Positions 52,785 through 61,831 of a stretch of 64,000 nucleotides of DNA are shown one piece after another. The DNA is from JACQFZ01 sp045810625. Lineage in GTDB: Bacteria > Pseudomonadota > Gammaproteobacteria > Acidiferrobacterales > Sulfurifustaceae. Position 1 is the stretch's first letter. The number at the start of each line of letters is the position of its first letter. The position numbers and the translations under genes were made by a program. Below the pieces are notes generated by a model, which made no database searches, was not told where the DNA came from, and was given only the letters and a program-made list of their open reading frames with translations. Location: contig JBJMVQ010000048.1 of the NCBI GenBank assembly GCA_045810625.1, forward strand, positions 1-64,000. The letters are read 5' to 3'.

Positions 52785-54884
52785 TCAACGCGATCCATTT
52801 TTCTTTACGCCCTTCAATACTTGAAGCTGTAAATCGAACAGGTACAGCATCGTGAGAAAGCCGGTCCACACGCGGTTCCACACGAGTTCCACCACCGCGT
52901 CATCGTGCGTGCGTCTGATTTCTTGCATGTAATGGATGATCGCGTCGAGGCTCTGGCGAGAATGTCCGCTCGAGTAGTTGTCGATGGAAACGTGCAGCCG
53001 CCAGATCGCCGACGTATGTCCGTACTTCTCGAGATTCGCAATCATCTGCTCGTAGAACCCGTCGAGGCCCGACATCTCGATGGCCAGCGTCACGCCGAGC
53101 AGCTCCGGAAATCGGCGCGCATGGACTTGATTCAGCGCGAGCAGGAACGTCGCCGCCTTGAACGCGCCCTGCGGAATCGACTCGTCGGCGCGAAGAGCGG
53201 GGGCGTTCACCGAGGAAATGTTCCAGCCGAGCTCCTGCATCAGCGCGCCGTAGATATTCGCGTGGTTGTGCTCGATGCGCCCATTGCCGATCTCATCGGC
53301 GTAGATCGAATAGAGCGCCATGTGCGCGTCGCTCACGCTTCGTTCCGCCGCGACGTTTCGCAGCCAGCAGCCGTCCACGAGCGCGAACGGCGCGAAATAC
53401 AAGTGCAGCGTTCGGAGCTCGTCCTCGTCCAGATCGAAGTTCATGCGCTGCGCATGCCGCCCCTGAAACCAGTAGATTTGCGATACGCGCTGCTCGAGCT
53501 GTGCCGCGTCGTAGACGAAGCTGTCGAACAACGGAAACTTCGCGCGCAGGTGACTCAGTGAGGCGAACTCCGCGAAGGTCGCGTCGACGGTTTCACGCGC
53601 GAGCCGCAGCACCGGAGCTCCACCGTCGTCCAGCAAAAGAAAGTACCGTTCGCGATAACGATGCACGGGGATGTCGACTCGCGCCTCGACGCCGGCCGCG
53701 TCGCGGCGTCGACGCTCGTAGTAATCAAAGTACCGGGCAGGCACTTCGCCGTCCGCCGGTTCGTCGGTCTCCCCATCGAACGACGAAAAATACCGCTGCA
53801 ACACGTCGATCTCCGATGCAGAAAAAACGCCGTGCATCTTTCCGCCGCTCGCGAGCAGTTGCGCGAAGAACCGGCTCGCCGGGACGTCGGTTTTGTCGAT
53901 CCAGCGCGACTCGTGAAGCGCGTGCAGCATCGCTTCCGCCTGAAACGGTTTGTCCGAAAACCAGTCCACCAGCCGCCGCGGTCCGAGGACTTGCGCGCCG
54001 TGATGCAACATCGCGTATTGGGCCTTCTGCTCGAAAATGCGAATCGCGCGCTCGCGCGTTCGCGCCCGCGTTTGCCGGGTGGCGTCGAGCAGCAGGTTCG
54101 CGCAACGCTCGAAGATCGCGGCGCCGTGGGCGAGCGCATGGTTCTCTTCGGCGGTCGCGCCAACGCCTCCGCGCTCGTTCAGCGCGCGCCGGAGCATGTG
54201 CCAGGCATCGCGGTATTTGCGCCGGCTCGGCTGACGGAGGGAAAGAACCGCCGCGGTGCGGAGCGTCGCATAGCCGAAGCCGACGATTTGCGCGAACTGC
54301 GTGACGGGGAACTGCGCGAGCGCCATGACGATGCACGACGCGAACAAAGCCTCTTCGGACACGCCGGCGTGCCGCGCGAACCCGGATGTGTTCGTGTTCG
54401 CGTTGCTGCGCGGCGCGCGCGGCACCGGCCGCGCCGCATGCAAGTCGTGCCGCAATTGAGGAATGACCGAGTTTTCGATCAACGCAAACAACGCATGCGC
54501 CGCCGGCCGCTCGAAATTGCGCACATCCACGATCTGGGAGAACAGTCGTTCGCCGGCACACACGAAGAGCTGCAACGCGTCGAAATCCTCGTGACGCTCC
54601 GGATCGACGCAGCACTGCAGCACGTCCCTGAGCTTCCGTGTGGCGCTGGCGGCCAGCCGGCGCACGGCGCGCCGATCGCCGGTCGCGATCCGGCCGAGGT
54701 CGATTTCACCCAGGTAGTCGCAGATCGCGGTTGCGATCTGCGTTTTCTCTTCGCCGGCTTCCGCGTGCGCGAGCAGCGCGAACTGGCGCGCGAGATCCTC
54801 GCTCGCGCGCTCGCCGCCGCGCGCCGCTACGGAAACGTCGGCACCTGCGCGCGGGCCGGCCGGTCTGACGCCGACGTCAGGCAT
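52785..54884 (-). CDS. Large protein with C-terminal haem-oxygenase-like diiron oxidase domain
   Basis: A 699-aa protein. The C-terminal 200 residues show haem-oxygenase-like diiron oxidase spacing: Glu531 and His539/His541 (EIGNGRIEHNHANIY), Glu603 (LAIEMSGL), then His631-x3-Asp635-x5-His641 (LHVSIDNYSSGHS). The N-terminal 350-400 residues are Ala/Arg-rich and helical with no family I recognise. UndA-type members cleave fatty acids to terminal alkenes; SznF-type members oxidise nitrogen. ATG 54884 overlaps the carbamoyltransferase gene by 8 bases and has GGAAG upstream. Confidence 0.68.
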   Translation of the reverse strand: MPDVGVRPAGPRAGADVSVAARGGERASEDLARQFALLAHAEAGEEKTQIATAICDYLGEIDLGRIATGDRRAVRRLAASATRKLRDVLQCCVDPERHEDFDALQLFVCAGERLFSQIVDVRNFERPAAHALFALIENSVIPQLRHDLHAARPVPRAPRSNANTNTSGFARHAGVSEEALFASCIVMALAQFPVTQFAQIVGFGYATLRTAAVLSLRQPSRRKYRDAWHMLRRALNERGGVGATAEENHALAHGAAIFERCANLLLDATRQTRARTRERAIRIFEQKAQYAMLHHGAQVLGPRRLVDWFSDKPFQAEAMLHALHESRWIDKTDVPASRFFAQLLASGGKMHGVFSASEIDVLQRYFSSFDGETDEPADGEVPARYFDYYERRRRDAAGVEARVDIPVHRYRERYFLLLDDGGAPVLRLARETVDATFAEFASLSHLRAKFPLFDSFVYDAAQLEQRVSQIYWFQGRHAQRMNFDLDEDELRTLHLYFAPFALVDGCWLRNVAAERSVSDAHMALYSIYADEIGNGRIEHNHANIYGALMQELGWNISSVNAPALRADESIPQGAFKAATFLLALNQVHARRFPELLGVTLAIEMSGLDGFYEQMIANLEKYGHTSAIWRLHVSIDNYSSGHSRQSLDAIIHYMQEIRRTHDDAVVELVWNRVWTGFLTMLYLFDLQLQVLKGVKKNGSR

Positions 54885-56685
54885 GTACGTCTTCCGTCGC
54901 GGTCCGTGCCGGCGCGCGCGGTTCGGCGCGGCGGGCTTTGCTGAAGACCTGATCGTCGATGACCAACAGGTCGATGCCGGACGACAAATAGATATTGAAG
55001 GCATCGCCGACGCTGTGCACGATCGGCTTGCCCATCACGTTCAGGCTGGTGTTGAGGAGCACCGGCACGCCGGTAAGCTCGTAGAACGCCTCGATCAGGT
55101 CGTAGAAGCGCTCGTTCCATTCGCGCTTCACCGTTTGCAGCCTGCCGGTGCCGTCGACGTGACTCACGGCCGGCAAGCGCGCGCGGTATTTCTCGCGAAA
55201 ACGGAGCGTGCGTTCCATGTACGGCGTGACGAGGTAATTCTCGAAGTACTCGTCGCCGTGCTCATCCAGAATCGCGGGCGCGAACGGCCGGAACCTTTCC
55301 CGGAATTTCACCGCGGCGTTGATGCGATCCTTCATCGACTCGTCGCGCGGATCGGCCAAAATCGAGCGGTTACCGAGCGCACGCGGCCCGAACTCGGCGC
55401 GGCCTTGCATCCACGCGACGATCTTGCCGTTCGCCAGTTCGGCCGCCACATACCGGCACAGCTCGCCCGGCGCCAGGTCGACGCGGCCGAGCAGCGCTCC
55501 GTTTGCAACGAATTGCCGCAGCTCGGCGCGATCGATGTCCGATCCGAGATACGGCGTGTGAAACGTCTTGCGCGGTTGTCGCTCCGGATGATCCTGATAA
55601 TAAGCGAGCAAGGCGGCGCCGATGGCGTTGCCGTCGTCGGAAGGCGCCGGCGGAATGTAGACGTTCTTGAAACGGGTGCACTCGGGGATCAAGCCGTTGA
55701 ACGTCGAGTTCAGCGCGCAGCCTCCGCCGAGCACGATGTTGCGCGAGATCCCGAGGTCGTACAGCCGTTCGAAAATCTCGCGCAGTATTTCGTTGTAGTG
55801 ATGTTGCGTGGTGTAGGCGACGTCCGCGACGTCTTCGAAGCTCTGGTCGGCGCGCTTGGTGTAGCGCTGCAATTGCAGATAGGAATCGCGCGCGTTCTGA
55901 TCCATGACGAGATCCAAGCCGTCGACGTAAACGTGACGGCGCAGCAGCTCGAGCAGCTCCGGATCGAGACGCCCGTACGGCGCGAGCCCCATCACCTTCC
56001 ATTCCTCGCCGTTCGTGACTTCGAGCCCGAACAGCGCGCACACCGTGTAGCCGTAGTACATGCCGAGGCTCGACAGCGAGCCGTACAGATTCTTCGGCGA
56101 GCGCGGGTAGTCGAGCATCGACAGCTTGCCGCCCTCGTAACGGAAATAGCTGTGACTCGTCCCCTCGCCGTAGCCGTCGAACACCGCGCATACGGCGTCG
56201 TCGAACGGGCTCGTCAAGCAGGCGTACGCCGCATGGGTGGTGTGATGATTGAAATCGCGGCGGGTGACCTTGCGATAGCGCGCGTCGGCGTAGCGCGCGA
56301 GGCCCATGCCGGCGAGCTGATAGTTGGGTCCGACGAAGGTGTCCCACAGGCCGACGTGGAACATGACGCGCTTGATCCAGGCCGCGTGCGCGTTGAGATC
56401 CGTCCCCGACACCGCCTTCAGCATCAGAGCGGCGTCGGTCTTCATCTTTTGGTGCGACAGCGCGCTCCACGAGCGCGCCACGACGAGCTCGGCCCCGGGA
56501 TCGCAATAGGCCTCGATCAACTTCGGCGTGCGCAGCGGATCGTCGGCGGGCGTGTTGAGAGCGCGCTTGTTTTGCGTGTAGCGTTCGATGCCTTCGGCGA
56601 AGACGACCTCGCCGTCGGCGTTGACGATCGCCAAGGCGTTCTCGTGGCCGGTGCACGCGATGCCTACATAGTTCTTCGGGGCCAT
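54877..56685 (-). CDS. NodU/CmcH-family O-carbamoyltransferase
   Basis: A 602-aa carbamoyltransferase. The N-terminal Kae1-like domain has the metal motif FNHHTTHAAYA; the C-terminal YrdC-like part shows EFGPRALGNRSILADPR and PVLLNTSLNVMGKPIV. These enzymes use carbamoyl phosphate and ATP to put a carbamate on a hydroxyl of an antibiotic or sugar. ATG 56685 follows AGGGAGACAAACC. It strongly marks the operon as secondary metabolism and implies a hydroxylated product. Confidence 0.93.
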   Translation of the reverse strand: MAPKNYVGIACTGHENALAIVNADGEVVFAEGIERYTQNKRALNTPADDPLRTPKLIEAYCDPGAELVVARSWSALSHQKMKTDAALMLKAVSGTDLNAHAAWIKRVMFHVGLWDTFVGPNYQLAGMGLARYADARYRKVTRRDFNHHTTHAAYACLTSPFDDAVCAVFDGYGEGTSHSYFRYEGGKLSMLDYPRSPKNLYGSLSSLGMYYGYTVCALFGLEVTNGEEWKVMGLAPYGRLDPELLELLRRHVYVDGLDLVMDQNARDSYLQLQRYTKRADQSFEDVADVAYTTQHHYNEILREIFERLYDLGISRNIVLGGGCALNSTFNGLIPECTRFKNVYIPPAPSDDGNAIGAALLAYYQDHPERQPRKTFHTPYLGSDIDRAELRQFVANGALLGRVDLAPGELCRYVAAELANGKIVAWMQGRAEFGPRALGNRSILADPRDESMKDRINAAVKFRERFRPFAPAILDEHGDEYFENYLVTPYMERTLRFREKYRARLPAVSHVDGTGRLQTVKREWNERFYDLIEAFYELTGVPVLLNTSLNVMGKPIVHSVGDAFNIYLSSGIDLLVIDDQVFSKARRAEPRAPARTATEDVHA

Positions 56686-56737
56686 ACGGTTTGTCTCCCT
56701 GACATGGTAATCGGCATTCCTTTGCACGGCCGCCGCG

Positions 56738-56842
56738 CTACGTGTTGACGACGAGGAGTCGCAATATCGTTACGATCGCGGCGCTCGCGATGGCGACGAC
56801 AAATAACGTCGATTGCTGCAACCCGCCGGAAATCGCGCTCAT
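56738..56842 (-). CDS. Very small single-pass membrane ORF
   Basis: 34 codons with GAAGGT upstream of ATG 56842. Residues 12-32 are one continuous hydrophobic helix (STLFVVAIASAAIVTILRLL). It lies between the thioesterase and carbamoyltransferase genes, 14 bases from the first and 52 from the second, in the same strand. It could be a genuine subunit or a chance ORF. Confidence 0.4.
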   Translation of the reverse strand: MSAISGGLQQSTLFVVAIASAAIVTILRLLVVNT

Positions 56843-56856
56843 CGACGCACCTTCGC

Positions 56857-57660
56857 TCACGTTTTCGGATGCGAAAAGCGCAGCACCGTGCGCCGGCGAT
56901 CGTCCGCTTTGCCGACGAGCAGGACGACGGGGCACGCCTCGCTCGGCGCATCGAGCAGAACTTTCATCTCCTCGCCCGCGAGACATTCGCGTCGAAACCA
57001 CGCTTCCCACGTTTTCGGGACCTGCAAATCGTGGTTGGCGTCGGCAAGCGCGTTATCGCCGCGCTCGAAATAGCTCTGCACCGAGATATGTCGATTGATG
57101 TCGGTTTCGCGCGGCGTCCAGCGAAAGGCGGCCGCTGGTTTGGCCTGCTCCGCGGGCGGCAGCTCGGGAACCGCGGCCAAGTCGTGTGACGCGCATCGCA
57201 ATCCCGGCGGCGGCGCGCTCGCCACGCGCGGCGCGGCTCCGTTCGCATCGATCCACGTCCACGCCTGCTCGACCTCCGAGAGCAACGCGCCATCCGAGCG
57301 GCGCCGAGCTCGGAATCGATCGACGGCGCCGTACTCGAACGCACCGTCCTTCCTCGGCCTGCGCCCGGCGGTCGTGGCGAGTTCCGTCTCGACGATATCT
57401 CCCGGCCGACAGCCCGAGACGAGCGTGCTGACACGCACGTAAGGCGCGACGGCGCGATACTTGACCTTCGCCCAGTAATCCTCGCGCGCCATGCCGGTGA
57501 CGGTTTGCCACCAGTTGGGCGCGAGGTTTTCCCATAGTCGGAACACCTCGGCGATTTTTAGCGAACCGTCCTCGGCGATCGAAAAGAACCCGAGCTTTTC
57601 GGAACCATTGAATACTGGATCGCCCACTCCATTTTGATTGTGCTCGAACGTCCAAGTCAT
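56857..57660 (-). CDS. Acyl-ACP thioesterase-like protein (double hot-dog)
   Basis: A 267-aa protein with two hot-dog halves. The second contains the DINRHISVQSYFERGDN segment seen in FatA/FatB-type thioesterases (DxNxHVNNxxY). The first half runs from FFSIAEDGSL to YVRVSTLV. It would release a fatty acid or acyl intermediate from an ACP. ATG 57660 (MTWTF) is chosen; a frame open to 57846 overlaps the desaturase gene and has no support. Confidence 0.72.
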   Translation of the reverse strand: MTWTFEHNQNGVGDPVFNGSEKLGFFSIAEDGSLKIAEVFRLWENLAPNWWQTVTGMAREDYWAKVKYRAVAPYVRVSTLVSGCRPGDIVETELATTAGRRPRKDGAFEYGAVDRFRARRRSDGALLSEVEQAWTWIDANGAAPRVASAPPPGLRCASHDLAAVPELPPAEQAKPAAAFRWTPRETDINRHISVQSYFERGDNALADANHDLQVPKTWEAWFRRECLAGEEMKVLLDAPSEACPVVLLVGKADDRRRTVLRFSHPKT

Positions 57661-57707
57661 GTGCTCCACCCCGGAGGAAAATCCCTGTTCGCGCCTAACG
57701 GCGCCGA

Positions 57708-58706
57708 TCATGGCAGCGCGTCGGTCCGTCCGGCGACGTGCGCCACCGCATCGACCGCAGCGATACGCTTGCGCGCGACGATATTCGGCGACGGGAGAAC
57801 CATCTTGTCCACCCATCCGAGCCGGCGGAAGAACCGCAGCATCCACGCGCCGGGATCAATCTCACCGGGACGATGTCCCATCACCGCCGACGACGGGCAC
57901 GCGTGATGATTGTTGTGCCAGCCCTGACCGAGCGTGAAGAGCGCGAGCACCCAGAGGTTGGTGCTGTGATCGCCGGTGCGATACGGCCGCCGTCCGACAC
58001 TGTGCAGCACCGAGTTGATGCACCAATAGGTCAGATGACTCGCGAAAAAGATTCGCACGAACCCGGCCCACAAGAGACCGCTGACCGCGCCCTGCCAGGT
58101 TCCTTCTGCCGCCCAGCCGATCAGCGTCGGGACGACAAAACCGGCAAGCATGAAATACATGTAATGCATGTGAATCCAGAAAATATCGCGATCGCGGTAC
58201 AAATCATGCGCGTAATGCGCGAACCCGCCCTTCCCGACGCTCGTGCTCGTCCACAACCAGCCGACATGCGCGTGTACCACGCCGCGCCAAGTCCATTTGC
58301 CGTCCGGGTCGAAGACCCACATGGAATGCGGGTCGCCGGGGAGGTCCGGGTAACGATGATGTTTACGATGGATCGACGACCACCAGATCACCGGTCCTTG
58401 AAATCCCATGGAGCCGAGAGCCGCAAGCGCGATCTTCAATCCTCGCTTGGCGCGATAGGAACGATGGGTCAACAGCCGGTGATAGCCGAGCTCGACGCCG
58501 CTGAGCGTCGCCAAATACAGCAAAACCGTGGAAACGAGAACAACCGGCCCGGGCACCAAGATTCCGCGATACCACAACCAAACGCCGAGGACGAAAGCGA
58601 TCGGCGGAAAAAAAGTAACGACAAAGGCAAGCGTCAGGTCGATCGGGCGCGTCGGCGATTTCGTCGCCGCCGCGCCCGGATTCAACTTTTCGGCCGGTTG
58701 ACTCAT
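57708..58706 (-). CDS. Membrane-bound fatty acyl desaturase
   Basis: A 332-aa diiron desaturase with boxes HRLLTHRSY, HRKHHRYPD and HNNHHACP. It resembles acyl-CoA delta-9-type enzymes more closely than the desaturase at 12321 does. Its start overlaps the fatty acyl-AMP ligase stop by 4 bases, so ACP-tethered or free fatty acid desaturation is coupled to activation. Confidence 0.9.
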   Translation of the reverse strand: MSQPAEKLNPGAAATKSPTRPIDLTLAFVVTFFPPIAFVLGVWLWYRGILVPGPVVLVSTVLLYLATLSGVELGYHRLLTHRSYRAKRGLKIALAALGSMGFQGPVIWWSSIHRKHHRYPDLPGDPHSMWVFDPDGKWTWRGVVHAHVGWLWTSTSVGKGGFAHYAHDLYRDRDIFWIHMHYMYFMLAGFVVPTLIGWAAEGTWQGAVSGLLWAGFVRIFFASHLTYWCINSVLHSVGRRPYRTGDHSTNLWVLALFTLGQGWHNNHHACPSSAVMGHRPGEIDPGAWMLRFFRRLGWVDKMVLPSPNIVARKRIAAVDAVAHVAGRTDALP

Positions 58707-60478
58707 GACTCCACTCCTTTTGAATTTTCCATTTCACGCCGCGCCGCCGATCCTTCGGCTGGATCGAGCAACCCCGCACGCCACGCGTCGCGGCACGCGC
58801 GGCGTCGGATTTTGCCGCTGGTCGTCACCGGAAGGCGGCTCGTAGTAAAGAAAACTTCGCTCAATCGGAGCCCGTGGGCCTCGATCACCTTGCGGACGAC
58901 CTGCTGTGCGACATCCGCCCAATCGATTCGGTTCGCGAGATTCGGGTAGACGGCCTGCAGCAATACGATTCGGCGCTCGTCCAACTCGTCGTCGGCAAAG
59001 ACGGCGGCAATCGGGCGAAATGCGGGATGCATCCCGGAAACCGTCGCTTCGATGTCTTGCGGAAAGTAGTTGCGCCCGTTGACGATGATCAGCTCCTTCA
59101 AGCGCCCCGTGATGAACAGCTCGCCGTCGCGCATGAAGCCGAGATCGCCGGTGCGCAAGAAGCGCCGCCCAGGATAGGCCGGGCTGGTCGCTTCGAACTG
59201 TTCTGCCGTCGCTTGCGGATGATTCCAGTATCCGCGCGCCACACTCGGTCCGCTCGCCCAGATTTCGCCGACCGTGCACTCAGGAACCGGCAGGCGCGTG
59301 ACGGTATCGACGACGACGACAAGCTCATCGCCCCAGACGCGGCCGCAGCTCACGACCGACATCGCCGCGCCGTTCGCCGCTTCGATCGCGCGTCCCTGGC
59401 GCAGCGCCGCCGCGTCCAACCGATCGATGCGCGGGCGCGAGCGTTCGACGCCGGTGAGCATCAAGGTCGCTTCGGCCAGGCCGTAGCACGGATAGAATGC
59501 GCGCGCGTCGAACCCGATGCGCGCGAACCGTTTCCCGAAATTCTCGAGCGTCGAGGCGCGCACCGGCTCCGCGCCGGTGAACGCCAAGGTCCACGAGCGC
59601 AGATCGAGGTCGGGACAAGCGTCGAGATCCGCATCGGAGATCGCGTTCAGGCACAGCTCGTAGCCGAAATTGGGTCCGCCGCTCGTCGTGACGCCGTAGC
59701 GCGAAATCGCCTTGAGCCAGCGCAGCGGCTTCTGCACGAACATCGGGGGCGGCATGAGAATGCACGGCCGGCCGAGATAGACCGGCTGCATCACCACTCC
59801 GACGAGCCCCATGTCGTGGTAGAACGGCAACCAGCCGAGCACGACCGTATCGGCCCCATGCCGGAAACCGGTCTGAATCGCGCGCTGGTTGGCGAGGATA
59901 TTGCTGTGCGTGACCACGACACCTTTGGGGTCACCGGTCGAACCGGACGTAAACTGCAGGAACGCAACATCATCGGCGCGCGGGGTGTGCAGCGGCGCCG
60001 CGTCGGCTCGCCGCGCCACTTCCTGCGGCTCGGCGAGCCACGCAAGAACCTCCAGTGGTACCGTACATTGCCATGCGCGCTGCAGCCGCGTGCCAAGATA
60101 GGCGGCAGTAGCGGCGTCGGCCAGAATCAGCTGCGCGCCGGCGGCATGAACGATTCCCGTCGCGTGGTTACATTCGTCAGGGTGCCGAGGTGGCGAGACG
60201 GGCACGGCCACCGCGCCGGCCGCGAGGCAACCGAAGAACGCCGCGATGAAATCGAGCCCGGGTTGAAACAGTAGCGCGACGCGCTCTCCGCGCAGACCGC
60301 GTTGCACCAGCAAATTCGCAACCGCTTGCACACGGCGTTCGAGTTGAAGAAAACTGATGCGCCCGTGCTCGGTTTCGCCGTTCGCAAGAAATACGAAACT
60401 CGTTTCTTCTCCGCGACGACTCGCATGCTCGCGAAGCAAGTCGACGATCGAATCTGTCGCGCGCAAGCTCCCCTCCAT
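58703..60478 (-). CDS. Fatty acyl-AMP ligase (second cluster)
   Basis: A 591-aa FAAL. A3 loop FTSGSTGDPKGVVVTHSN, GWLPFYHDMGLVG, CYGLAEATLMLTG and hinge GRLKELIIVNGRNYFPQDIE are all typical. The C-terminal Lys is in TTSGKIRRR. First gene of the operon; ATG 60478 has GGAGCC upstream, and a promoter candidate lies at 60535-60563. It would load a fatty acid onto the ACP at 51545-51826. Confidence 0.92.
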   Translation of the reverse strand: MEGSLRATDSIVDLLREHASRRGEETSFVFLANGETEHGRISFLQLERRVQAVANLLVQRGLRGERVALLFQPGLDFIAAFFGCLAAGAVAVPVSPPRHPDECNHATGIVHAAGAQLILADAATAAYLGTRLQRAWQCTVPLEVLAWLAEPQEVARRADAAPLHTPRADDVAFLQFTSGSTGDPKGVVVTHSNILANQRAIQTGFRHGADTVVLGWLPFYHDMGLVGVVMQPVYLGRPCILMPPPMFVQKPLRWLKAISRYGVTTSGGPNFGYELCLNAISDADLDACPDLDLRSWTLAFTGAEPVRASTLENFGKRFARIGFDARAFYPCYGLAEATLMLTGVERSRPRIDRLDAAALRQGRAIEAANGAAMSVVSCGRVWGDELVVVVDTVTRLPVPECTVGEIWASGPSVARGYWNHPQATAEQFEATSPAYPGRRFLRTGDLGFMRDGELFITGRLKELIIVNGRNYFPQDIEATVSGMHPAFRPIAAVFADDELDERRIVLLQAVYPNLANRIDWADVAQQVVRKVIEAHGLRLSEVFFTTSRLPVTTSGKIRRRACRDAWRAGLLDPAEGSAARREMENSKGVES

Positions 60479-61016
60479 AGGAAGTTTGGCTCCGTTCAAT
60501 CCTGTCCTTGCGTAGGGCGACCAGGAGCAACGCGATAGAAACAAATGCGATATACCATGTCAACGTAATTAATTCTTGCGATGCGCTGCGCGCGCATCAT
60601 GCGAGAATTTTCCGAACAATGTCTGCACATGAATTTCAAATTCCGGCAAGCGAACGCGCAACGCCTCTCGCCGCGCGCCGTCGGCGCGAACAAATCGCTT
60701 CGCGAAACCAGACGACAATCCGCTGCGTGGCACTTCGCTTAGTCGTACGATGATCGCAACCTGATATTACTCGTGACGAAATTGCTCGCGAACCACGCAC
60801 GATGTTTAGCGAGCGCGCTTGGAGCTATGGATTGGATGTGAAAATGAAACATGCCCGTTCATCGCTTCGCGCAGCGAGCGGGGCGGCACTGGCGCGGCGC
60901 GATGATGCAGACTCGCTCGCCGGGCGCGAGCGGCGTGCTGCGGACAGCGACATTGCAGTCGGCGATGCGAGCCGATGCGCAACGCGAAGAACAGTACGAC
61001 TGATCGGGCTCCGATT
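60479..61016. other. 540-base gap with the second-cluster promoter
   Basis: Between the ligase gene and the enoyl-CoA-hydratase stop, both minus strand. No gene is seen; the promoter listed separately is within it. Confidence 0.5.
60535..60563 (-). promoter_or_regulatory. Sigma70-like promoter of the second lipid operon
   Basis: On the minus strand TTGACA (60558-60563) and TTCTAT (60535-60540) are 17 bases apart, about 57 bases before the ligase start. The -35 is consensus, the -10 poor. Confidence 0.5.
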
Positions 61017-61805
61017 TTACTTACCGGTAAACTGCGGCCGGCGCTTCTCGATGAACGCGCGTCGGCCTTCTTGATAGTCCGCGCTGCGGTTGCACGCTTC
61101 GATCGCCTGGCGCACCTCGCGTAAATCGTTGCCACCGGCCTCCGCCACCGCCGCTTCAGCCGACAGCTTCACCGCCTTGATCGTGAGCGGCGCGTTGCCG
61201 GCGATGCGCGCTGCGTATTCGCGGGTATAGCTTTCGAGCTCGGCCGCCGGCACGACGCGATTGACGAGACCCATCGCAGCCGCTTCCTTCGAATCGAACT
61301 GGCGCGCCGTGTAGAAGATCTCCTTGGTGAAGGACGGACCGATCAAGTCGACCAAGCGCTTGATCCCTTCGTATGCGTAGCCGAGACCGAGGCGCGCAGC
61401 CGGGATGCCGAAGCGCGCTTCGTCGGTTGCGATGCGCAAATCGCAGTTCGATGCAATCGCGAGACCGCCGCCGATGCAGAACCCGCGGATCATCGCGATC
61501 GTCGGCTTTTGCACGCGCGAGAGCGCGATCGTCGCTTCCGCGAGCCTGGCGTTGTAATCGGCGACGGCCTCGGGCGTGCTGCGTTTGGCTTCGAATTGCG
61601 AGATGTCCGCGCCGGACACGAACGTCTCTCCGCCGCCGCCGCGCAGCACGATCACGCGCACCGCCGGATCGGCGGCGAAGTCGGCAAGAATGCCGGGCAT
61701 GGCCGCCCACATCTCGTACGTCACGGCGTTACGGTGATCGGGATTGTGGAAGATCATCCAGCCGATCGGGCCGTCTTTCTCGGCAAGCAGCGAGGCATTG
61801 GTCAT
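61017..61805 (-). CDS. Enoyl-CoA hydratase/isomerase family protein
   Basis: A 262-aa crotonase-fold protein. The oxyanion-hole segments are FVSGADISQFE and IRGFCIGGGLAIASNCDLR, and Glu positions near GLGYAYEGIKRL are candidates for catalysis. It follows the family III CoA-transferase gene by 26 bases, so the two probably form a short CoA-thioester catabolic unit unrelated to the biosynthetic operons. Confidence 0.9.
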   Translation of the reverse strand: MTNASLLAEKDGPIGWMIFHNPDHRNAVTYEMWAAMPGILADFAADPAVRVIVLRGGGGETFVSGADISQFEAKRSTPEAVADYNARLAEATIALSRVQKPTIAMIRGFCIGGGLAIASNCDLRIATDEARFGIPAARLGLGYAYEGIKRLVDLIGPSFTKEIFYTARQFDSKEAAAMGLVNRVVPAAELESYTREYAARIAGNAPLTIKAVKLSAEAAVAEAGGNDLREVRQAIEACNRSADYQEGRRAFIEKRRPQFTGK

Positions 61806-61831
61806 TGGTATTTCCCGTGGTCGACGTTATC

